From Mermis nigrescens (lineage: Eukaryota > Nematoda > Enoplea > Mermithida > Mermithidae), in NCBI GenBank assembly GCA_036768485.1, contig JAVLUZ010000157.1:10644801-10708800 (forward strand): a DNA stretch of 64,000 bases. The letters run 5' to 3'. Within the stretch, counting starts at the first letter, position 1, and every line of letters starts with the position of its first letter. Positions 59,938 through 64,000 of the stretch are shown here, piece by piece. Made by a program: the position numbers and the translations under genes. The notes beneath the pieces were generated by a model. The model was not told where the DNA came from, did not search any database, and saw only the letters and a program-made list of their open reading frames with translations.

Positions 59938-60168
59938 TTAAAATTTATTTAACATATTTTATAAACTCCTCTTTAAAATTCTCAAAATCAGTCCTATTAT
60001 CTCTCGTATAATTTCTATCAGTATCTCTATCAGTCGTAAAAGCATATAAATCCTCTCGATTATTAAATGTGTTAGAAAATATATAATATCGAAGACCTAA
60101 TCCAGTCAAAGTAGCCAATCCACAAAAAATAGAAGATCATACCGCAAAATCAAAAAGATCCTTTTAAT
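59938..60168 (-). CDS. Unidentified minus-strand frame in the mitochondrial block
   Basis: Open for ~75 codons in the mitochondrial code (one TGA), ending TAA at 59,938. It reads KDLFDFAVWSSIFCGLATLT, GLGLRYYMFSNTFNNREDLY, AFTTD..., FENFKEEFMKYVK. One predicted membrane helix is followed by a very charged tail rich in Asp, Asn and Arg/Ser, unlike any standard mitochondrial protein. Local GC is higher than its neighbours. No start codon is visible after the upstream in-frame TAA. In the normal gene order ND3 would be near here, but ND3 motifs are absent. Function unknown; it may be inserted nuclear sequence. Confidence 0.35.
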
Positions 60169-60275
60169 TCTGGGGTTTTCCCTATATTGAATTAGAAATT
60201 CAAGTTTAGAATTAGAGATAAATAGTGTTTTTAGCACAGGAGTTTTTCAAATTTCAAGATCAATATCTATAAATA

Positions 60276-60353
60276 TTAAAGATAATGTAATTAAGCATAT
60301 ATTTTTGTCACAAATATAGTCCACCTTTAATTAAATTTAAGTTTAATCTTATA
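60276..60353 (+). tRNA. trnD: tRNA-Asp (GTC), candidate
   Basis: A perfect anticodon arm, TATTT-TTGTCAC-AAATA (anticodon GTC at 60307-60309). Upstream a 3-bp D stem TGT/GCA. Downstream TTAAA-TTTAAG-TTTAA as a T arm, and an acceptor TTAAAGA/TCTTATA with two mismatches. The position just before atp6 matches the ancestral K-D-atp8-atp6 region. Confidence 0.55.
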
Positions 60354-60920
60354 AATTATGCACATAATTTATCTCCATTTCATTTTATAAATAACATGCA
60401 AGCTGTACCTAACATTTGCCAGCTTATAATTTTAATAGGATTGAGCCTAATATCTTCATATATATTTATTTTAAAAAATAAATTTTTTACTTATATTATA
60501 TTGATGATTTTTTTATTTAATTTAAGAAGAATATTACCCTACTTTTGATCTATTACCAGATATTTTTGGAGAAATTTACTTTTAGTATTGATTTTATGAA
60601 TAAGATATATTAGATTTATAATATATAGAGATTTAAAAAACTTTTTAAGAATAAATTTACCATTTAATACTCCTAAAATATTATGAATGTTTTTAGTAGC
60701 ATTAGAGGTAATTAGGCAATTAATACGTCCTCTTACTTTAAGATTACGGTTGGCCTGTAATTTAATGACTGGACATGTTTTAATAAGATTAGTTTTAAAT
60801 AAATATATTTTAATGAGATTGATCTTAATTATAATTATTTTATTTGAAATTATAATTGGGTTTATTCAAGCTATTGTTTTTAGAATGTTATTAGAAATGT
60901 ATAAAATAGAAGTCTATTAA
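60351..60920 (+). CDS. ATP6: ATP synthase subunit a (ATP6)
   Basis: 189 codons plus TAA. The C-terminal half is diagnostic: LEVISQLMRPLTLSLRLACN followed by LMTGHVLMSL carries the essential helix Arg and the LRLxxNxxxGH motif. The tail FIQAIVFSMLLEMYKMEVY matches the .IQ..VF..L...Y..E family end. Start uncertain; ATA at 60,351 is used, and ATA/ATG codons further in are possible. Shorter than the usual ~220 residues, mainly at the N-terminus. Confidence 0.85.
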
Positions 60921-61070
60921 TAAAACCTTAAAACGAAAAAATAAAATGTTATTTAAATAACGTAAATTAATATATACCCGTTTTTATTATTTTATTTGTT
61001 TATATAATATTAAATTTAATTTTTTCATTTTATTTAGAAAACGAAATTTTACCCTTTATAGCCTTTTTGT

Positions 61071-61332
61071 CGTAAATTCTTTGCTGATTGAAAGAATACT
61101 TGGTTTATTCCGATTTCGGTTTTAGCAGCTTTTATTCTACCGTTTGAATATTATAAAGTATTTATATCAGTATTAATATTATTTACAGTCTTAAACACTT
61201 TATTTATTAAATACAAAATAGATAAACCTTTTAAGCTGGCTTTTATATATACTACGGGTGTTGTGGTATTTTTAATAATTAGTTCTACAATTATTTATGT
61301 TGTTGTGTTTATTTTTAATAAGGTTTTCTAAA
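61071..61332 (+). CDS. Unidentified hydrophobic frame in the mitochondrial block
   Basis: About 86 codons after an in-frame TAG near 61,068, ending TAA at 61,330-61,332, with one TGA read as Trp. Reads PFCRKFFADWKNTWFIPISV, then LAAFILPFEYYKVFMSVLML, then KYKMDKPFKLAFMYTTGVVV and ISSTIIYVVVFIFNKVF. Two or three membrane helices are likely. Size suits ND4L or ND3, but their key motifs (ND3 ECGFDP; ND4L EYMML/C.A..GL) are not found. No standard start codon is obvious. Its composition is less AT-rich than the flanks. Confidence 0.4.
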
Positions 61333-61383
61333 ATACTAGTTTTTAAACCTTATAATTTACACTTATATTTCTAATGTATTTAG

Positions 61384-62526
61384 ATTATCATTTGGGTTCT
61401 AAACATTATTTATTTAGTCTTATTAAATTCTCCTTTTGCAGTAGAGTGGAGGATATTATTGACCCTTAATTTAATTTGAATTTTTTTTAGTTTGTTGACC
61501 CTTAATAAAACAAATAAGTTTATATCTAATTTAATAGGTATTATTATTATCAGATTTATAATTAATTCTAATGTCTGGAAGATGATAATTTTATATGAAT
61601 TATCTATACTTCCGATAATATTTATTATCTTAGGGTGAGGAACTAATCCATCACGATTTTCAGCAACATTTTATATAATTATTTATACTATAGTATTTTC
61701 TTTACCATCTATAAGAGTAATAATTTTTAATTTTAAATTAATAAGATGTCTTAATTTGTATATACATGTATTTTCCTTTAATTTAATTATTTTAATAATT
61801 TTGTATTTTCTTTTTATGGTTAAAACTCCAATCTATTATGTTCATTATTGATTACCAAAAGCCCATGTAGAAGCATCAACCAGAGGATCTATAATTTTAG
61901 CTGGGGGGTTATTAAAGTTAGGTAGAATAGGTATTCTTAAGATTTTATTTTGAACCAAATATTTAATAAATAATAGATACTTTATTATGAGTTCAATTAT
62001 TTCTTCTGTTATTTGTTTAACTCAAACTGATTTTAAAAAACTAGTAGCAATAATATCTGTCAGTCATATAAGGATTAGATTAGCATCTTTATTTAGTATA
62101 TTGAGTTTAGGTTATATTAGGTTTTTAATAATGAATTTAGTTCACACTGTCATAAGATCTTTAATGTTTTATATATCTGGAGTGATATATACATTAAGTA
62201 AAACTCGATTAATAATATTAAATTTTTCGGTAAGATTTAAACTTTTAAATTTAATTTTTTTCCTTATAATTTTTAGTAATCTAGGATTCCCTCCTTTTTA
62301 TAGAAGGATCACAGAATTATCTGTGATTAGTAGATTAATTTATGATAAATATTTAATTATATTATTTTTATTTATTTTAATTATAATCTCTTTAATTTTT
62401 AATATAATAATTATTAATATATTTAAAATCAAAACAACTGTTTTTATTAAAAATGAATGTTTTTTTATTCTTTTAGGTAAATTAATCTTAATAATAACAT
62501 TATGATTTATCTTATTTGGTTTTTAA
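61384..62526 (+). CDS. ND4: NADH dehydrogenase subunit 4
   Basis: 380 codons plus TAA, start ATT at 61,384 directly after an in-frame TAG. Signature YWLPKAHVEASTSGSMILAG followed by GLLKLGSMGILK is the conserved ND4 loop and helix, with the proton-channel Lys/Glu. YELSMLPMMFIILGWGTNPS is the other hallmark. Later LTQTDFKKLVAMISVSHMSI matches 'D.K..(I)AYSSV.HM'. About 65 residues shorter than insect ND4. The tail is adjacent to, and just overlaps, the end of ND2 on the other strand. Confidence 0.95.
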
Positions 62527-63356
62527 ACAAAAAAAAATCATATAAAGTGTATAAGTATAAATATATTTATAAACATTTTTCTGTTTCATTTAGATTTATT
62601 TAAAAACACGGTTATATAATAAATAAAATTTCATAAGATAAAAATTAAAGCAACTGAAAACAGTATAGTTAAAAATGAGATTCATCAATTATTTACTGAA
62701 ATGATAAGTCATTTTAATAAAAATGATACCATAGGAGGGATATTTGTTATTAATAGCAGAGTTATTAATATAAAATTATCTTTAAATAAAAATCAAAATC
62801 TTGATCTGAATTTACTTAAAAATATTAATAAAAACATTAAAATTAAATTATAAACTAAATAAAATAAAAAAATGTTTATATTTATTATTATACTTAAAAA
62901 TATTCACAAAGAATCTGATATTAGAATAATTCATATTACTCTTTTAAAGTTAGTTCTATTATAAAATCTAAATAATAGAATTAAAGGATAACTTAATAAT
63001 CAATAATAGGTGCTTAATCTAATAAAATTAGACAAAATTAAAACATTAGGATATTTATGAACACATAAAAATATAAAAAACCTTTTTATACTTCATCTAA
63101 AATGAACATTCCAAAATATTATATGAAATGGAGGTAAAGCCATTTTACATAAAAATATAAATCCAATCATTAAATAATATTTTAAAATTAAAAGTCTATA
63201 TAAAATAAAAAGAGATCTTAATCTTTGCCAGATAAGGAAAAATAAAATAAAAAAAGGACTCTTAATATAGAGAATAAAAATTCAGTTCAATATCTCTAAG
63301 ACAATTCATATTCACCATCAGCTGTTAATATTTATAGCCAATATTAAACATAAAAT
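62523..63356 (-). CDS. ND2: NADH dehydrogenase subunit 2
   Basis: 277 codons plus TAA on the minus strand, start taken as ATT at 63,356. Contains NSWWWMWIVLEMLNWIFILY (the N.W...W.G.E.N pattern), IGFMFLCKMALPPFHMMFWN (K.G..PFH.W) and MTNMPPMVSFLLKWLIIS (the GLPP..GF..KW motif, with Met for Gly-Leu). TGA = Trp throughout. Shorter than the usual ~335 residues. It is convergent with ND4 and divergent from cox1, with almost no spacer. Confidence 0.8.
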
Positions 63357-63391
63357 GTAAAATAAAAATTTGTTCCTCCGTTAGAGAGGAA

Positions 63392-64000
63392 TATTTATGG
63401 TTAAAGACCGTTAATCATAAGAGGGTCGGGACTCTTTATTTCCTAAGAAGAGTATGGAGGGGGATGTTGGGAGTCAGGTTCAGATTGCTTATCCGTTTAA
63501 GTTTAAATAGACCTCATGTTAAATGAAGTTTAAGAAACCTTTATGTTAGGTATTATAACAGAATAATTACCTCCCATGCCTTACTCATAATTTTTTTTAT
63601 GGTAATGCCTGCTTTAATTGGAGGTTTTGGCAATTGAATAATACCTCTTTTGTTAATAGCAAAAGATTTAATTTACCCACGTTTAAACAGATTTTCTTTT
63701 TGAATCTTACCTTTTAGATTATGGTTTTTATTAATAAGAATATTTCTTGAAAATGGAATTGGTACTGGATGAACACTATATCCTCCTTTAAGAAGCACAG
63801 AAGGTTTTAATGTACTAAGAGTGGATTTCCTTATTTTTTCCTTGCATTTAGCAGGAATCTCTTCTATTGCAAGATCTATTAATTTCATGGTAACTAGAAT
63901 TAATTGCCGCCCGAACAATATAATATGGGATCAATTACCTTTATTTGTATGAAGATTAAATATTACTATTTTCTTATTAATTTTAAGGTTACCGGTTTTA
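63392..64000 (+). CDS. COX1: Cytochrome c oxidase subunit I, 5' part (runs off the window)
   Basis: 203 codons in an unbroken frame from [20 protein letters not shown]; the frame is also open a little further left (ATT at 63,368), so the exact start is uncertain. Landmarks: [35 protein letters not shown] followed by FGNWMMP (haem a His is the H in SHA), [18 protein letters not shown] and [17 protein letters not shown]. Catalytic subunit of complex IV. Some normally fixed residues differ (for example STNHK is TVNHK), so it is divergent or slightly decayed. Confidence 0.93.

Larger units (their letters stand above)
55345..64000. other. Mitochondrial DNA block (NUMT or assembly chimera)
   Basis: Contiguous mitochondrial genes with very high AT. 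Frames are open only if TGA = Trp and AGA/AGG = Ser (invertebrate code). Order and strand: ND5 part(+), cytb(+), T(+), cox2(+), atp8(+), G(+), ND6(-), cox3(+), D(+), atp6(+), ND4(+), ND2(-), cox1(+). No rRNA, ND1, ND3 or ND4L was recognised. Eight protein frames are unbroken; only ND5 has frameshifts. The left edge falls inside ND5, right after nuclear repeats. Confidence 0.9.

Noticed and set aside
63673..63918. 81-codon minus-strand frame opposite cox1
   Set aside because: cox1 is clear on the plus strand with all family landmarks.

Overview
This is an arthropod-like eukaryotic window. Nuclear DNA, gene-poor and dense in nested transposons, fills about 1-55,345. The last ~8.6 kb is a block of mitochondrial DNA. 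The only clear cellular gene is Rho1 (RhoA-type GTPase) on the minus strand. Two coding exons (7327-7482 and 1115-1264) flank a ~6 kb intron, and the rest of the gene lies left of the window. The protein is nearly identical to insect Rho1. The mitochondrial block reads only with the invertebrate code (TGA = Trp, AGA/AGG = Ser).

Layout. 1-7.5 kb: Rho1 exons and an intron holding a Mutator-like (MULE) element with a 9-bp target duplication, long terminal inverted repeats containing minisatellites, and a transposase remnant. 7.5-25.3 kb: hAT-like and MITE elements with GC-rich ends, many beside or inside long (AT)n arrays, plus a dispersed family built around a 20-bp palindrome. 25.3-28.2 kb: AT-rich spacer with three short MITEs. 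28.2-42.6 kb: a young 14.4-kb Ty3/gypsy-type LTR retrotransposon inserted in a tRNA-like sequence. It has 1050-bp LTRs differing at about six positions, a 4-bp target duplication, Gag and Pol. In the envelope position it has a ~4.1-kb block that starts with a DEDDy 3'-5' exonuclease-like protein and continues into several unrecognised reading frames. 42.8-48.1 kb: a PIF/Harbinger-like element (TTA duplication, MADF-like ORF) with a decayed 3.85-kb hAT element nested inside (8-bp duplication). 48.1-51.4 kb: mostly featureless, with one plausible TATA promoter and a signal-peptide first exon. 51.4-55.1 kb: second copy of a ~3.7-kb repeat also found at 21.3-25.1 kb, carrying newer hAT and Harbinger insertions.

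Mitochondrial block (55,345-64,000): a broken ND5 fragment, then cytb, tRNA-Thr, cox2, atp8 (likely), tRNA-Gly, ND6 (minus), cox3, an unidentified minus-strand frame, tRNA-Asp (likely), atp6, an unidentified plus-strand frame, ND4, ND2 (minus) and the start of cox1. Gene order is strongly rearranged and two tRNAs lack a T arm. All genes except ND5 have unbroken frames, so this is either a very recent nuclear insertion (NUMT) or an assembly chimera.

Most interesting: the exonuclease-bearing retrotransposon with its multi-frame 3' block, the mitochondrial block with two unassigned reading frames and minimal tRNAs, and a repeat whose interior is flipped between its two copies.
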